Positions 9,101 to 17,741 are shown, numbered from the stretch's first letter. The stretch is 64,000 bases of DNA from Amycolatopsis sp. WQ 127309 (GCF_023023025.1 NZ_CP095481.1:4836001-4900000), one strand, 5' to 3'. Numbers and translations are program-made. The notes: a model not told the origin generated them from the sequence alone.

Positions 9101-11416
9101 ATGGCCGACGGGGGCGAACTGGTCCAGGCCACCGAGCGGTTGCTCGAGGGCAGGCACGGGAGGCTGGGGGCGTCCGCTTTGCGGGCGGCCCTGGTCGACC
9201 TCTATGAGTTCTGGCTGAGCAGGGGTGCCTCGGCGGCCGGCGTCGACACCGCGGAACCGCGGGTCGCGCTGGTCGCCGTGGGCGGGCTCGGCCGCCGGGA
9301 GCTGGTGCCGTTCTCCGATCTCGACCTGCTGCTGGTGCACAACGGCAACAGCAAGGTCGGCGAGATCGCGGACGCGCTCTGGTACCCCTTGTGGGACGCG
9401 AAAGTCGGGCTGGACCACTCGGTCCGCACACCCGGCGAAGCACTGAAGGTCGCTTCGGAGGACCTTCGGACGGCGATGGGCCTGCTCGACGCCCGGCACC
9501 TCGCCGGGGACGCCGAGCTGTCCGGCCGCCTGGTCACGGCGGCGCGGGACCAGTGGCGCCGCACCGCGCGCAAGCAGATCCCCGATCTGACGGCGTCGGT
9601 GCGGCAGCGCTGGACCCGCAGCGGCGAGATCGCGCAGTCCGCCGAGCCCGATCTCAAGCACGGGCGTGGTGGGCTGCGGGACTTCGCCGTGCTGGAAGCG
9701 CTGGCCGCGGCGCAGCTCACCGCCCGTCCGGGCGAGGAGCTGCTGGAAGCCAAGGGACTCCTGCTCGACGTCCGGACCGAGCTGCGGCGCGAGATCCGGC
9801 GCGAGCGGGACGTCCTGTCCGCACCGGAGGCCGACCTGGTCGCCTCCGAGCTGGGCTTCGGCGACCGGTTCACCTTGGCGCGCAAGCTGTCCGGCGCGGG
9901 ACGCACGATCGCGTACGCGCTCGACGTCGCCCTGCGGTCCACTGTGGACCCGCCGAAGGCGCGGTTCGGGCGGCGGCCGTCCCGCACGCCGCTCGCCGAA
10001 GGCGTGGTGCTGCACGGGAACGAGGTCGCGCTCGCCCGTGACGCCGTCCCGGCGAAGGACCCCGCGCTGCTGCTGCGGGTCGCCGCGGCGTCGGCGCGCA
10101 CCGGCAAGCCGATCGCGCTCGGCACCCTGAAAGCCCTGGCCGAGTCGGCCCCCGAGCTGCGCGCGCCGTGGCCCGCCGAGGCGTTGAACGCCCTGGTGGA
10201 GCTGCTGGGCGCGGGGGAGGGCCTGGTCGACGCGGTCGAATCGCTCGACCGCACCGGGCTGTGGTCACGGCTGTTCCCCGAGTGGGGCGCGGTCCGCGAC
10301 CTGCCGCCGCGCTCGCCGGTGCACCAGTGGACGGTCGACCGGCACCTCGTGCGCACCTGCGTCGAGGCGGCCAAGCTGACGACCACGGTGCCGCGGCCGG
10401 ACCTGCTGCTGATCGGCGCGCTGCTGCACGACATCGGCAAGGGCCGCGACGCCGACCACTCGGAGCTGGGCGCCAAGATCTCCGCCCAGGTCGCGGCCCG
10501 GCTCGGGCTGGACGCGGCGGACGCGGCGACGGTGTCGGCGATGGTCCGCCACCACCTGCTGCTGCCGCACACCGCGACGCGGCGCGACATCAGCGAGCCG
10601 GCGACGGTGGCGCGGGTGGTGAAGACCCTGGACAGCGACATCGTCCTGGTCGAACTGCTGCACGCGCTCACCCAGGCCGACTCGCTGGCCACCGGCCCCG
10701 GCGTCTGGACGGACTGGAAGGCCCGGCTGCACGCCGAGCTGGTCACCGGGTGCGAGGAAGTGCTGCGCGGCAAGGGGTTCACCGCCCCCGAGCCGATGGA
10801 CTCCGAACAGCGCGAGCTCGTCGCCCAGGCCGTCGCCTCGGGCAACGGCGAGGTCCGGATCAGCACGCACGGCAAGGTCGTCACGGTGCTGCTGGCCGTG
10901 CCGGCCCGCGCGGAGCTGCTGGCTCCGGCGGCGGGTGTGCTGGCGCTGAACTCGATGGAGGTGCACTCGGCGATCCTGCGCGGCCACGACGGCGGGCGCG
11001 CCGGGTTGTTCACGGCGTCACCGAAGTTCGGTTCCTTGCCGGAAGTGACGCTGTTGCGCGAGCAGTTCGCCCGCGCCGTCGCCGGCACCCTGCCGCTGAC
11101 GCAGCGGCTGGCGGCGAAGGAACGCGACTACGGCTCACCCGACGCGGCGTCGGTCGCGCCGAAGGTGCTGTGGTTCGACGACGAGACGAGCGGCCCGGAC
11201 ACGGTGGTCCTCGAACTCCGGGCGGCCGACCGGATCGGCCTGCTGTTCCGCGTCGCCGGGGCGTTGCGCCGCTGCGACGCGGAGGTCCGCTGGGCCAAGG
11301 TGGCGACGCTGGGCGGCGCGGTGGTCGACTCGTTCGCGGTGACGCCCCGCAGCGGCCGCATCGAGCCGGGCTGGCGCCGCGAGGTCGAGCAGGCGGTGCT
11401 GGCCGCGGCGTCCTGA
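9101..11416 (+). CDS. glnD: [Protein-PII] nucleotidyltransferase/removing enzyme GlnD
   Basis: This 771-residue bifunctional enzyme modifies and demodifies PII according to nitrogen status. The nucleotidyltransferase signature GGLGRRELVPFSDLDLL spans residues 61-77 with the metal-binding aspartates near 73-75. An HD domain with LLHDIGK (His443-Asp444) carries the removing activity, and two ACT domains at the C-terminus (for example VLELRAADRIGLLFRVAGA) sense glutamine. In actinomycetes the enzyme is known to adenylylate rather than uridylylate PII. It ends the operon; an inverted-repeat terminator begins six bases after the stop. Confidence 0.96.
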   Translation: MADGGELVQATERLLEGRHGRLGASALRAALVDLYEFWLSRGASAAGVDTAEPRVALVAVGGLGRRELVPFSDLDLLLVHNGNSKVGEIADALWYPLWDAKVGLDHSVRTPGEALKVASEDLRTAMGLLDARHLAGDAELSGRLVTAARDQWRRTARKQIPDLTASVRQRWTRSGEIAQSAEPDLKHGRGGLRDFAVLEALAAAQLTARPGEELLEAKGLLLDVRTELRREIRRERDVLSAPEADLVASELGFGDRFTLARKLSGAGRTIAYALDVALRSTVDPPKARFGRRPSRTPLAEGVVLHGNEVALARDAVPAKDPALLLRVAAASARTGKPIALGTLKALAESAPELRAPWPAEALNALVELLGAGEGLVDAVESLDRTGLWSRLFPEWGAVRDLPPRSPVHQWTVDRHLVRTCVEAAKLTTTVPRPDLLLIGALLHDIGKGRDADHSELGAKISAQVAARLGLDAADAATVSAMVRHHLLLPHTATRRDISEPATVARVVKTLDSDIVLVELLHALTQADSLATGPGVWTDWKARLHAELVTGCEEVLRGKGFTAPEPMDSEQRELVAQAVASGNGEVRISTHGKVVTVLLAVPARAELLAPAAGVLALNSMEVHSAILRGHDGGRAGLFTASPKFGSLPEVTLLREQFARAVAGTLPLTQRLAAKERDYGSPDAASVAPKVLWFDDETSGPDTVVLELRAADRIGLLFRVAGALRRCDAEVRWAKVATLGGAVVDSFAVTPRSGRIEPGWRREVEQAVLAAAS

Positions 11417-11421
11417 GCGGT

Positions 11422-11457
11422 CTTGCCTGAGCCGAGCCGTCACTCGGCTCAGGCAAG
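11422..11457. terminator. Strong bidirectional terminator hairpin
   Basis: CTTGCCTGAGCCGAG (11422-11436) and its perfect reverse complement (11443-11457) form a 15-bp stem around the loop CCGTCA. It sits exactly between the glnD stop and the stop of the convergent monooxygenase gene at 11458, so it should serve both transcripts. Confidence 0.93.
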
Positions 11458-12801
11458 TCACACCAGCGCGACCGCGGGCTCGCCGAACCACGTGCTCAGC
11501 GCGTCTGCCAAGCCCGGCCCGCCGTTCCAGACCACGTAACCATCGGGCCGCACGAGCCGCGGCTCGGCGCCGGAACGGGTCTCGACGCGGTCCGCCCACC
11601 CCGGCGGCGGTTCCGCGCCGATCAGTACCGCGCGACCGTCCTCGGCGACCGGGATCCCCGTCGCACGACCGGAAACCCCCGGGTACGTCACGCCGATGCC
11701 CGAGATCTCCGCCGCGACCGCGCGGTGGGCCTCCGGGACGGCGATCAGCCCCGTGACGATCTCCCGGACGGCCACCGCGTCGGGATCGGGCACCCCGAGC
11801 ACCGCCTGCGCGCGGGTGCTGACCAGCACGCGGGCGGCGACCGGGTGCCGCTCGTCGTGGTAGCTGTCGAGCAGGCCGGCCGGAGCGTGGCCACGGACGT
11901 GCGCGGCCAGTTTCCAGCCGAGGTTCACCGCGTCCTGCAGCCCCAGGTTGAGCCCCTGGCCGCCCACCGGCAGGTGGATGTGGGCGGCGTCGCCCGCGAA
12001 CAGCACGCGGCCGTGGCGGTAGCGCTCCAGCTGCCGGGATGCGTCGCCGAACCGGGACGCCCAGAGCACTTCGCCCACCTCGAACCCCGGCCCGTGCAGG
12101 GCGGTCAGCGCCCGCTGCAGCTCGCCGGCCGTGACGGGCTCGTCGCGGCCGAGCCGTTGCTGCTCCTCGCCGACGACGACCACGCGGTGGCGGCCGCCGG
12201 ACAGCGGCAGCAGGAACCCCGCGGACTTCGTCGGCAGCCGCCACTCGTCTGCGAACCCGGCCGGCTTGCGGGTGAGCGTGAGGTCGGCGACGACCAGCGA
12301 GATCCGCGCCGAGCGGCCGGGGAACGCCGCCCCCAGCAGCGTCCGGACCGTGCTGTGGCCGCCGTCGGCCGCCACCAGCCAGCCGGCCCGGTGCTCGCGC
12401 CCGCCCGCGGTGACCGTGACGCCTTCGTCGTCCTGCGCCACCGCCGTGACGGCCGCGTCGCGCAGCACCGGCGTGCGCAGCCGCGCCTCGATCGCCGCCG
12501 CGACGTGCACCTGCTCGACACCGAGCTGGTACGGGAAGGGCGTCGGCAGGTCGGTGTAGTCGATGTGGATGCCCGAGAAGTGCCCGCCGGGCAGCCGGGC
12601 CTCGGTGTGCGGCTCGATCGCGGCGAGCAGGCCGCGGTCCGCCAGCACCTCGACGGACCGGGGCTGCAGGCCGAGCGCCTTCGACTGCGTGGTGGGCCGG
12701 GCGTCGCGGTCCAGGACCAGCACGTCGAGCCCGGCGCGTTCCAGCTCGAACGCGGCCAGCAGGCCGGTCGGGCCGGCCCCCGCCACGAGGACGTCAGGCA
12801 T
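11458..12801 (-). CDS. FAD-dependent aromatic monooxygenase (group A)
   Basis: A 447-residue flavoprotein with the dinucleotide motif GAGPTG at residues 8-13, the QSKALGLQPRS segment of PHBH-fold hydroxylases, and RVLFAGDAAHIHLPVGGQGLN, the second FAD motif. Family members hydroxylate phenols, polyketides or rifampicin-type antibiotics using NAD(P)H and oxygen; the natural substrate is not evident. It is the last gene of a TetR/membrane protein/monooxygenase operon and overlaps the upstream gene by 8 bp. A detoxification or tailoring role under the TetR regulator is an inference. Confidence 0.88.
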   Translation of the reverse strand: MPDVLVAGAGPTGLLAAFELERAGLDVLVLDRDARPTTQSKALGLQPRSVEVLADRGLLAAIEPHTEARLPGGHFSGIHIDYTDLPTPFPYQLGVEQVHVAAAIEARLRTPVLRDAAVTAVAQDDEGVTVTAGGREHRAGWLVAADGGHSTVRTLLGAAFPGRSARISLVVADLTLTRKPAGFADEWRLPTKSAGFLLPLSGGRHRVVVVGEEQQRLGRDEPVTAGELQRALTALHGPGFEVGEVLWASRFGDASRQLERYRHGRVLFAGDAAHIHLPVGGQGLNLGLQDAVNLGWKLAAHVRGHAPAGLLDSYHDERHPVAARVLVSTRAQAVLGVPDPDAVAVREIVTGLIAVPEAHRAVAAEISGIGVTYPGVSGRATGIPVAEDGRAVLIGAEPPPGWADRVETRSGAEPRLVRPDGYVVWNGGPGLADALSTWFGEPAVALV

Positions 12802-13456
12802 CGAGGTTCTCCTTCTTGAGGTACCAGACGTGCCAGACGAGCAGCACGGCCAGCATGGCGAACCACTGCACGTTGGTGACCAGCGAGATCAGGTCGATCG
12901 GCAGCGTGTAGACGAGCACGACGTGCGCGATCGCGCTGATCAGCAGCACCCCGCCCCAGGCGGCCGTGTTGATCCGCATGCCGCGCCGGAACCGGGCGTC
13001 GGTGTCCCAGCGGGCCGCCCACGCGTTCGCGCCCTCGGCACCGCGCTTGACCTCGGCGATCGTGCGGCCCAGCGTCAGCTGCGCCGGCCGGCCGATGAAC
13101 ACCGTGACCAGCATCCACGCGCCGAACACGCCACCCAGCGCGGCGGTCCAGCCCTCCCGGATGGCGAGGGTGCGCGGGTCGTCGGACAGCAGGCCGAGTA
13201 CGACCGAGAGCACCAGGACGCTCAGCGTCACCAGGGCGACGAGGTCGACCTTGCGGTTGCGCACGATGGTCCACAGCACGTACGGCGCGGCCACCAGCAC
13301 GCCGGCCATCAGCGCCCACCACTGGCTGACGCCCGCCGCGCGCAGGCCGTAGAACAGCGCCATCGGCACGATCACCTCGAACACGACGGTCAGCACGTTG
13401 GCGCGGACCACCCGCCGCAGGCCGGCGTCGGGCTCGGACTTCTGTTCGATCATCAT
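12794..13456 (-). CDS. VC0807-like membrane protein
   Basis: A 220-residue protein with about six hydrophobic segments (for example ANVLTVVFEVIVPMALFYGL and the C-terminal QWFAMLAVLLVWHVWYL). The pattern resembles VC0807-type integral membrane proteins of unknown function. ATG 13456 overlaps the TetR stop by four bases and the C-terminus overlaps the monooxygenase start, so all three genes are coupled. It could take part in transport of the monooxygenase substrate, but nothing in the sequence demonstrates this. Confidence 0.75.
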   Translation of the reverse strand: MMIEQKSEPDAGLRRVVRANVLTVVFEVIVPMALFYGLRAAGVSQWWALMAGVLVAAPYVLWTIVRNRKVDLVALVTLSVLVLSVVLGLLSDDPRTLAIREGWTAALGGVFGAWMLVTVFIGRPAQLTLGRTIAEVKRGAEGANAWAARWDTDARFRRGMRINTAAWGGVLLISAIAHVVLVYTLPIDLISLVTNVQWFAMLAVLLVWHVWYLKKENLDA

Positions 13457-14055
13457 GCGGTTTCCCCAGTGGTTTCGGGTGCGGTCGCCCGCACGTAGAG
13501 GTCGGCGAGCTCACGGCCGATGCGCGTGAGCTCGGCGGGTTCGGGTACATCGGCGGCCGCGATGGCGACGACGGCGTCGAGGCCGGTGGTGAAGGCGAGC
13601 GCCGCCGTCCGCGGGTCGAAGCGCCCGAAGACGCCGGCCGCCTGCCCGGTGCGGAAGTGCTCCTCGAACAAGGCGATCCGCCCGTTGACGCTCGCGCTCT
13701 GCGAACCGGCGTTCTTCACCAGGTCAATCAGGGCGCGGACTTCGGCGGGGTGCTCGCCGACGAGCGCGACGTTCGATTCGACGTAGGCCCGCAGCTGCGC
13801 GACGTGCCCGGCGGCGGCGTCGATCCGCGGCCCCATGAACGCCCCGGTGATCTTTTCGATCTCCGTGACGCACACCGCGAGCAGGTCGTCCTTGCCCGCG
13901 AAGTGGTAGCTGATCATGCCGGTGCTCGACAGGCCGGCGTGCTTCGCGATCCGGCTGAACGACGCCTTGGCGAAGCCTTCCGCGGCGATCACTTCGATCG
14001 CCGCCCGCACGATCTGGGCCCGCCTGCCGGACTCGGTGAACGTTCTTGCTCGCAT
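13453..14055 (-). CDS. TetR family repressor
   Basis: The N-terminus (RRAQIVRAAIEVIAAEGFAKASFSRIAKHAGLS, then GMISYHFAGKDDLL) is a textbook TetR helix-turn-helix; the C-terminal 130 residues form the ligand domain. I chose ATG 14055 over the upstream TTG 14061 as the commoner start. That ATG lies inside a perfect palindrome, TTGCTCGCATGAGCAA, and a second near-copy lies 20 bp upstream, so the protein probably represses its own operon. It is the first gene of the operon with the VC0807-like protein and the monooxygenase. Confidence 0.93.
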   Translation of the reverse strand: MRARTFTESGRRAQIVRAAIEVIAAEGFAKASFSRIAKHAGLSSTGMISYHFAGKDDLLAVCVTEIEKITGAFMGPRIDAAAGHVAQLRAYVESNVALVGEHPAEVRALIDLVKNAGSQSASVNGRIALFEEHFRTGQAAGVFGRFDPRTAALAFTTGLDAVVAIAAADVPEPAELTRIGRELADLYVRATAPETTGETA

Positions 14056-14081
14056 GAGCAAAATTTAGCTCAGCCGAGCAA
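14046..14081 (-). promoter_or_regulatory. Double TetR operator
   Basis: TTGCTC-GCAT-GAGCAA (14046-14061) is a perfect 16-bp palindrome apart from its core, and TAGCTC-AGCC-GAGCAA (14066-14081) is a near-copy. Their centres are exactly 20 bp apart, about two helical turns. The first covers the start codon of the TetR gene, so bound repressor would block both initiation of transcription and the immediate leader. Confidence 0.85.
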
Positions 14082-14240
14082 ATCTGACAAGTCGCCTGGT
14101 CAAGACGGGCATAAGGGGTGATGTCGCCGCAGCGACAGCACCGAGCCGGATGGCGCCGAACGTCGGGCAGTCGGCCACGACTTCCCGAACGATGCGGTGA
14201 ATCCTGTAACAGCCGGCGTCTTCCCACCGAGAGCTCCCGC

Positions 14241-15944
14241 ATGGCCGGGACGAAAATCCAAGCAGCGGAGCACACCGTCGGGAAGATCTTCACCGACGAC
14301 TACCATTTCACGATCCCTCGTTATCAGCGCCCCTACGCGTGGACGACCGACCAGGCGGGGGAGATGTTCGACGACCTTCTCGCCGCTTCTCGCGCCAAGG
14401 ATTCGCTCACCGAAGCCGATCCCTACTTTCTCGGCAGCATCGTGCTGGTCAAGACGGAGAAACAAGCGCCGGCCGAAGTGGTGGACGGGCAGCAGCGTCT
14501 CACCACCCTCACGGTGCTCTTGAGCGTTCTTCGCGACTGCGTCTCGCCTTCCTTCGCCGCATCACTGGAGGGCCGGATCTTCCAGAAGGGAGATCCCATC
14601 ACGCAGACCGCGGATCAACCTCGCCTCCGTCTGCGGGACCAGGACCAGGGCTTCTTTGAGAAGTACATCCAGGAACGAGAGGGAAACGCGCTGCTCGAGT
14701 CCCTGGCGAACGTGCGACCCGACAGCCGGGCACGCCTCGTCGAAAACGCGCTCCTGCTCAAGTCCCGGCTGAGCGGGCTGGAGCTGGGGGAGCGCGAGCG
14801 GCTGGTCTCGTTCATCATCCAGCACACGTACTTGGTCGTAGTGTCGACGGCCGATTTCGAGTCGGCATACCGCATCTTCTCGGTGCTCAACGAGCGCGGC
14901 TTGGATCTCACGCACACCGACATCCTCAAGGCGGAGATCATCGGCCGCATCCCGGAAGCCGACCAGGATGCCTACACCACCAAATGGGCCCAGGAAGAGG
15001 ACGATCTCGGTCGTAACGACTTCGGCGATCTCTTCTCTCACATCCGCATGGTGTACGCGAAGACGAAGGCTCGTGAGTCGATCTTGAAAGAGTTCCGCGC
15101 GTCGGTCCTGGAGCCCGTTCCGGACGGCAAGAAGTTCATCGACGACGTGCTGGTTCCCTACTCGGACGCCTTCGAGGCGGTCACGCGTGCGAGCTACGCC
15201 GGGGGACCCGACGCGGACGCGATCAACAGGCTGCTGGGCTGGCTGAAACAGCTGGACAACACCGACTGGATCCCTCCGGCCATCAGCTACTTCAGTCGTC
15301 CGACCGCCGATTCCGCAGAGCTTCTCCGCTTCCTGGTCGACCTCGAAAGGCTCGCGGCGAGCATGCTCGTCCGCCGGGTGGACATCACTCGCCGGATCGA
15401 GCGTTACGGACGCGTCCTGGACTGGATGGAGAGGGGGCACGACCTCTACGCGGACGAGTCCCCGCTCCAGTTGTCCGCTGAGGAACGAGCGGTGACCGCG
15501 GAGAAGCTGAACGCCGAGATCTACACAGTCACGCGGATTCGTCAGTATGTGCTGCTACGCCTCGATTCTGCGCTGTCGGACGGTGGGAAGAGCTACGAAC
15601 ACTCCCCGCTTATCACCGTGGAACACGTGTTGCCCCAATCGCCCGCGGCGGAGAGCGCGTGGACCACGGAGTTCACTCCGCTGGAGCGTTCGCATTGGGT
15701 TCACCGCCTGGCGAACCTCGTCCTGCTTTCGAAGCGGAAGAATTCTCAGGCCGGCAACCTCGAGTTCGAAGTGAAGAAGACCAGGTACTTCGAGAAGACG
15801 AGCTGGCCGCCGTTCGTCCTGACCGCTCAGGTGCTCGACAGCCCCAAGTGGACTCCGGCCGTCCTCGAAGAGCGACAGGAGACTCTGCTGGAGGTCCTCG
15901 GCGATCTCTGGCGGCTGGATCCCGATAGCTCGACGGCTTCCTAG
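14241..15944 (+). CDS. DUF262/DUF1524 protein (GmrSD-like putative defence nuclease)
   Basis: This 567-residue protein starts with the DUF262 (ParB/Srx-like) signature IPRYQRPYAW at 25-34 and VDGQQRLTTL at 81-90, where DGQQR is the catalytic/NTP-binding motif of GmrS. The C-terminus has a DUF1524 HNH-type nuclease core, EHVLPQ with His462 and RLANLVLL with Asn492 followed by SKRKNSQAGN. Fused DUF262-DUF1524 proteins act as type IV restriction enzymes against modified phage DNA, and this may be one. ATG 14241 is chosen because homology begins just after it. Its base composition is visibly less GC-rich than its neighbours, suggesting recent transfer. Confidence 0.88.
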   Translation: MAGTKIQAAEHTVGKIFTDDYHFTIPRYQRPYAWTTDQAGEMFDDLLAASRAKDSLTEADPYFLGSIVLVKTEKQAPAEVVDGQQRLTTLTVLLSVLRDCVSPSFAASLEGRIFQKGDPITQTADQPRLRLRDQDQGFFEKYIQEREGNALLESLANVRPDSRARLVENALLLKSRLSGLELGERERLVSFIIQHTYLVVVSTADFESAYRIFSVLNERGLDLTHTDILKAEIIGRIPEADQDAYTTKWAQEEDDLGRNDFGDLFSHIRMVYAKTKARESILKEFRASVLEPVPDGKKFIDDVLVPYSDAFEAVTRASYAGGPDADAINRLLGWLKQLDNTDWIPPAISYFSRPTADSAELLRFLVDLERLAASMLVRRVDITRRIERYGRVLDWMERGHDLYADESPLQLSAEERAVTAEKLNAEIYTVTRIRQYVLLRLDSALSDGGKSYEHSPLITVEHVLPQSPAAESAWTTEFTPLERSHWVHRLANLVLLSKRKNSQAGNLEFEVKKTRYFEKTSWPPFVLTAQVLDSPKWTPAVLEERQETLLEVLGDLWRLDPDSSTAS

Positions 15945-17245
15945 GCGGTGGCGGTGCCGTCGACGACCTTGTTGCGGCCGGCGTCCTTGGCCCGGTAGAG
16001 GGCCTTGTCCGCGGCCTGCAGCAGGCGCTCGACGGCCGTGCCGCCGTCGGGGTAGGTCGCCACGCCGATCGACGCCGACAGGGCGTCAATGACGCGGACG
16101 TGGGTGCCGTCCTCGTACTCGACCTCGAGGGCCGCGATCGCCGCGCGGATGCGCTCGGCCACCGCGAGCACCGCCGCCGGGCCGATGTCCGGGAGCAGGA
16201 CGACGAACTCCTCGCCGCCGAAGCGGCCGACCGAGTCGTAGTCGCGGACCGCGTTCTTGATCGTCGTCGCGATCGATCGCAGCACCGCGTCGCCCGCGAG
16301 GTGCCCGTGCGCGTCGTTGATCAGCTTGAAGTGGTCCAGGTCGATCATCAGCACGCCGAAGCTGCTCTGCGTGCTCCGCTGCGCCCGGGCCAGCTCGCGC
16401 GAGGCGAGCAGGTGCCAGCCGGTCGTGTTGAACAGGCCCGTCTTCTCGTCGGTGGTCGCCGCGATCTCGAGCTGCTTGATCAGCACCGCGCGGTGCAGCA
16501 CCAGCAGCGGCGGCACGATCGCGATGGCCAGCGCGGGCAGCGTCGCCAGCGTCAACGCCGTGAGCAGGCCGAGGCAGAGCGTCGCGACCTCGAGGAGGTT
16601 GTCGCCGAGGCCGCCGAAGAACGCCTTCACCGAGCGCTTGGTGATCGTCAGCGCCGGGACGATCGTGATCGCGGCGAACAGGAAGTACGTCACGGCGGCC
16701 AGCGTGATCGCCGTGACGCCGCGCCAGCCCGACGTCAGCGCCGCGTACATGTCGGGGACGCCGAGCCGGTTCAGCGCGAACTCGGCCGAGTAGCAGGTGA
16801 TGACGACCAGCGTCGCGTTCAGCGCGGTCCGGAACGGCGGGACGCGCTTCATCCGCGTGAGGCTGCGCGTCGCCAGGTGCACGTAGAGGACGACGACCAG
16901 GGCGGCGACGAGCGCGGGCGGCAGGAGCAGGACCCCGGCGAACGTCCAGACCGACGTCAGGTTGATGTGCGGGGTGTCCGACACCAGCCGCCGGACGCGC
17001 TCGATCTGCCGGCCCAGCTCCGCCTGCAGCACGCCGAGGACGCCCAGGACCGCGAAGACGATCAGGTCCCAGAGCCGCACGGGCACGCTCACGGCGGTCC
17101 AGACGGTGGCGACGAGGGCCACCGACTCGACCAGGAAGACGTAGACGATCAGCGACCCGCGTTGCCGCCAGAGGGTCCATTGACCCGGATGGAGCACGCC
17201 ACGATCACGGCCCGCGCGGGGCTGGGCCGGATGGGCGCCGTCCAT
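15941..17245 (-). CDS. Membrane-bound diguanylate cyclase (GGDEF)
   Basis: A 434-residue protein with seven or eight hydrophobic segments in residues 30-250 and a C-terminal GGDEF domain that makes cyclic di-GMP from GTP. The active-site motif is GGEEF at 343-347, and an inhibitory I-site RxxD (RDYD, 334-337) lies the canonical five residues before it. Start ATG 17245 precedes AHPAQPRAGRDRG; the frame runs open to 17332 but would intrude on the micro-ORF promoter region. The stop overlaps the DUF262 stop in the shared palindrome CTAG. In Streptomyces cyclic di-GMP controls WhiG through RsiG, and this window also holds whiG. Confidence 0.93.
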   Translation of the reverse strand: MDGAHPAQPRAGRDRGVLHPGQWTLWRQRGSLIVYVFLVESVALVATVWTAVSVPVRLWDLIVFAVLGVLGVLQAELGRQIERVRRLVSDTPHINLTSVWTFAGVLLLPPALVAALVVVLYVHLATRSLTRMKRVPPFRTALNATLVVITCYSAEFALNRLGVPDMYAALTSGWRGVTAITLAAVTYFLFAAITIVPALTITKRSVKAFFGGLGDNLLEVATLCLGLLTALTLATLPALAIAIVPPLLVLHRAVLIKQLEIAATTDEKTGLFNTTGWHLLASRELARAQRSTQSSFGVLMIDLDHFKLINDAHGHLAGDAVLRSIATTIKNAVRDYDSVGRFGGEEFVVLLPDIGPAAVLAVAERIRAAIAALEVEYEDGTHVRVIDALSASIGVATYPDGGTAVERLLQAADKALYRAKDAGRNKVVDGTATA

Positions 17246-17361
17246 ACTCAAGGCGGTGCAACTCCCGTGGGTGATCCGACGATCAGCGTCCACCCCATCA
17301 CACCGGGCGGCCGCGATCGATGGGTGCCACACGATCGGACCAGTGAAGGGAGGCCGCCGTC

Positions 17362-17382
17362 ATGCGCAACCGCGAATCCTGA
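17362..17382 (+). CDS. Micro-ORF 1, peptide MRNRES
   Basis: Six codons: ATG, then R-N-R-E-S, then TGA. The ribosome site GGGAGG (17348-17353) ends 8 bases before the ATG. This outermost copy uses ATG and GAA for glutamate, as does the last copy, whereas the five internal copies use GTG and GAG. Function unknown; it is the first of seven identical peptides. Confidence 0.8.
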   Translation: MRNRES

Positions 17383-17423
17383 CCCTCCGCCCGCAGTCCG
17401 TGCCGCGCGAGAGGAGAGCCGTC

Positions 17424-17444
17424 GTGCGCAATCGCGAGTCCTGA
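17424..17444 (+). CDS. Micro-ORF 2, peptide MRNRES
   Basis: GTG start with GAGGAG at 17411-17416, 7 bases upstream. Asn is AAT and Glu is GAG; the peptide is the same as in the other six copies. Belongs to the type-A unit (GCCGTCGTG context). Confidence 0.8.
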   Translation: MRNRES

Positions 17445-17486
17445 ACCCCGCTCCCGTCCGTCACCGCGCAGGAAAGGAGTGCCGCT

Positions 17487-17507
17487 GTGCGTAATCGCGA
17501 GTCCTGA
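17487..17507 (+). CDS. Micro-ORF 3, peptide MRNRES
   Basis: GTG start with AAAGGAG at 17473-17479, 7 bases upstream. The first Arg is CGT and Asn is AAT, both synonymous with the other copies. Type-B unit (GCCGCTGTG context). Confidence 0.8.
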   Translation: MRNRES

Positions 17508-17548
17508 AGCCGAGCCCGCCGTCCACCCCGCGTGAGAGGAGAGCCGTC

Positions 17549-17569
17549 GTGCGCAACCGCGAGTCCTGA
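17549..17569 (+). CDS. Micro-ORF 4, peptide MRNRES
   Basis: GTG start with GAGGAG about 7 bases upstream (17536-17541). The codons are identical to those of copy 6, and the preceding spacer (CCGCCGTCCACCCCGCGTGA) is also shared, pointing to recent duplication. Type-A unit. Confidence 0.8.
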   Translation: MRNRES

Positions 17570-17612
17570 ACCCCCGCTTTCGTCCGTCACCGCGCTGGAA
17601 GGGAGAGCCGCT

Positions 17613-17633
17613 GTGCGTAACCGCGAGTCCTGA
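17613..17633 (+). CDS. Micro-ORF 5, peptide MRNRES
   Basis: GTG start with AAGGGAG at 17599-17605, 7 bases upstream. The first Arg is CGT as in copy 3, but Asn is AAC. Its spacer CGTCCGTCACCGCGC matches that before copy 3. Type-B unit. Confidence 0.8.
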   Translation: MRNRES

Positions 17634-17674
17634 TGTCGAGTCCGCCGTCCACCCCGCGTGAGAGGAGAGCCGTC

Positions 17675-17695
17675 GTGCGCAACCGCGAGTCCTGA
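17675..17695 (+). CDS. Micro-ORF 6, peptide MRNRES
   Basis: GTG start with GAGGAG at 17662-17667, 7 bases upstream. It is a near-identical repeat of the copy 4 unit including its 5' spacer. Type-A unit. Confidence 0.8.
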   Translation: MRNRES

Positions 17696-17741
17696 AGCCG
17701 TCCGCCCACCGTCCGTCCTGGCACGAAAGGGGATCGTCACC

